From contig NZ_JYJG01000441.1 of assembly GCF_000955955.1 (NCBI RefSeq), positions 1 through 19,298 on the forward strand: 19,298 nt of DNA, in the 5' to 3' direction. Each line of letters begins with the position of its first letter. Position 1 is the stretch's first letter. Made by a program: the position numbers and the translations under genes. The notes beneath the pieces are model-generated. The model had not been told where the DNA came from and did not search any database. It saw only the letters and a list, made by a program, of their open reading frames with translations. The stretch comes from Lentzea aerocolonigenes (GTDB taxonomy: Bacteria; Actinomycetota; Actinomycetes; Mycobacteriales; Pseudonocardiaceae). Positions 18,479 through 19,298 of this stretch are shown piece after piece.

Positions 18479-18505
18479 AGATTACCGCGTGGGTCCGACA
18501 CCCAA
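18479..18505 (-). promoter_or_regulatory. Weak candidate promoter for the alaS operon
   Basis: On the minus strand TAATCT (18484-18479) fits a TANNNT -10 box and would start transcription near 18472, 35 nt before the DUF948 GTG. The -35 region (TTTGGG) is poor. Confidence 0.25.
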
Positions 18506-18529
18506 ATGAGGGGCACCAGCAGTTGATCT

Positions 18530-19024
18530 TCAGCGCCCGGTGACGCCGTCCAGCTGCTCTCTGATGATGTCGGCGTGACCCGCATGGCGGGCGGTCTCCG
18601 TGGTCATGTGGGCGAGGATCCAGCGCAGCGTCATCCGGTTGCCGTCGATCGGGATCGCCATGAGCGCGTCCGGGTCGGCCGCGGTCTCGATGGCCCGGTC
18701 GCTGTCCTCGATCGCCGCGCGGTAGCCCTCGACGACGTCCTCCGCCCGGACGTCGGCGGGAACCGTCATGCCGAGCTCGTTCTCCTCGGACCAGTCGTTG
18801 CCGCCGAGGTGGTGGTCGAACCAGAGCCGCTCCGCCTCGGTGAGGTGCTGGACCAGGCCCAGGATCGACGTGCCGCTGGCCACCATCGGCCGGCGCAGCT
18901 GGTCATCGGTCAGCCCTTCGGCCTTCTTCAGCACGCAGTGGCGCTGGAACTCGAGGAACGCGTGCGCCACGTCGAGCTCGCCCGCGGTGACGCGCGGCAC
19001 CGGCTCGCGCTGGGTTTCCGGCAT
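18530..19024 (-). CDS. DinB/DUF664 four-helix protein
   Basis: This 164-residue protein has the DinB-like four-helix-bundle pattern shared by DUF664 and mycothiol-dependent enzymes. The three metal-binding histidines can be placed: LVQHLTEAERLWFDHHLGG gives the first, and ILAHMTTETARHAGHADIIREQLDG the other two. The last motif is the family's typical ending. The chemistry is unknown; members include mycothiol-dependent maleylpyruvate isomerase and thiol transferases, which would suit an actinobacterium. It is transcribed toward the alaS operon, with 92 nt between its stop and the DUF948 start. It is divergent from the truncated gene at the right edge. Confidence 0.88.
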   Translation of the reverse strand: MPETQREPVPRVTAGELDVAHAFLEFQRHCVLKKAEGLTDDQLRRPMVASGTSILGLVQHLTEAERLWFDHHLGGNDWSEENELGMTVPADVRAEDVVEGYRAAIEDSDRAIETAADPDALMAIPIDGNRMTLRWILAHMTTETARHAGHADIIREQLDGVTGR

Positions 19025-19063
19025 GCCGCGAACTTACGGAAGCCAATTGGAACGGACCACTCA

Positions 19064-19103
19064 TTGACTCACCCTGGTCACAGCCTGTGAAATACCCGTC
19101 ACA
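19064..19103 (+). promoter_or_regulatory. Candidate promoter overlapped by TCACA/TGTGA repeats
   Basis: TTGACT (19064-19069) and TGAAAT (19088-19093) are 18 nt apart, upstream of the rightmost gene. TCACA (19078-19082), TGTGA (19086-19090) and TCACA (19099-19103) form two overlapping inverted repeats over the -10, suggesting an operator. Confidence 0.35.
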
Positions 19104-19173
19104 GAGGGCTTGGCGCCGGCGGCTCTGCGCAGTTGAAGTAAGCAACCCCAAGTCGACTCGTGCAGGAGGCCCT

Positions 19174-19298
19174 GTGAAGCCGGTATCGCACCTGGACTCC
19201 TACCGGAGGCAGGTCACGGCAGGAGCTCCGCCGATCCCTTCGCTGAGTGCCCCGTGGGACGCCCGCGTCGCCCGGCCGGACGGCTACGACCTGCACCT
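19174..19298 (+). CDS. Start of a gene cut by the window edge, possibly a GNAT acetyltransferase
   Basis: Only 41 codons are present, starting at GTG 19174 with AGGAGG (19164-19169) just upstream. The visible protein reads VKPVSHLDSYRRQV and later WDARVARPDGYDLHL. The ending resembles the first strand and turn of GNAT N-acetyltransferases of the siderophore-biosynthesis type, but 41 residues are too few to be sure. The gene has a good ribosome site and normal codon bias, so it is very likely real. It is divergent from the DinB-like gene across a 149-nt control region. Confidence 0.65.
   Translation, partial: MKPVSHLDSYRRQVTAGAPPIPSLSAPWDARVARPDGYDLH

Overview
The window is high-GC chromosomal DNA from an actinobacterium. 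Frequent GTG starts, long runs of 4-nt stop/start overlaps, type II dehydroquinase, mltG beside ruvX and a DasR-type GntR/PTS block fit Actinomycetes. The order Pseudonocardiales (Lentzea, Saccharothrix, Actinosynnema or Amycolatopsis relatives) is an inference from gene style, not a database result.

Layout, left to right. (1) 31-1048, minus: a VOC-fold protein followed by a small lipoprotein. (2) 1126-2121, plus: an unrecognised single-pass membrane protein with an actinobacterial 'VHGP..Q.G.VHGG.H' N-terminal tag and a tandemly duplicated external domain. It converges on and overlaps aroQ by 11 nt. (3) 2111-5810, minus: the shikimate operon, transcribed A24 prepilin peptidase > aroC > aroK > aroB > aroQ, with the last four genes chained by 4-nt overlaps. 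(4) 5924-9061: a PTS sugar-uptake block arranged around a divergent control region. IIB and IIA read left; a DasR/NagR-type GntR regulator, the IIC permease and HPr read right. A dre-like operator lies beside the promoter. Enzyme I is not in the window. (5) 8777/9105-9754, minus: a PAP2 membrane phosphatase whose frame runs on antisense through the whole HPr gene. (6) 9848-12257, plus: a CseB/CseC-like response regulator and sensor kinase, then a GerMN-like lipoprotein whose signal peptide is encoded inside the kinase 3' end. (7) 12532-18437, minus: the housekeeping operon DUF948 > small DUF6167-like protein > alaS > ruvX > mltG > aroE. (8) 18530-19024, minus: a DinB/DUF664 protein. From 19174, plus: the first 41 codons of a gene cut by the window edge, possibly a GNAT acetyltransferase.

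How it fits together. Segments 3 and 7 are the two halves of a conserved actinobacterial neighbourhood (alaS-ruvX-mltG-aroE-A24 peptidase...aroC-aroK-aroB-aroQ, as in M. tuberculosis Rv2555c to Rv2537c). Here about 6.7 kb of sugar-PTS and envelope-stress genes lies between aroE and the peptidase, and both borders hold unusually strong inverted repeats.

I found no CRISPR array, insertion sequence, rRNA or tRNA. The most unusual items are the 16-bp perfect hairpin with the peptidase start codon in its loop, the kinase/lipoprotein coding overlap, the PAP2/ptsH antisense read-through, and the duplicated-domain membrane protein.
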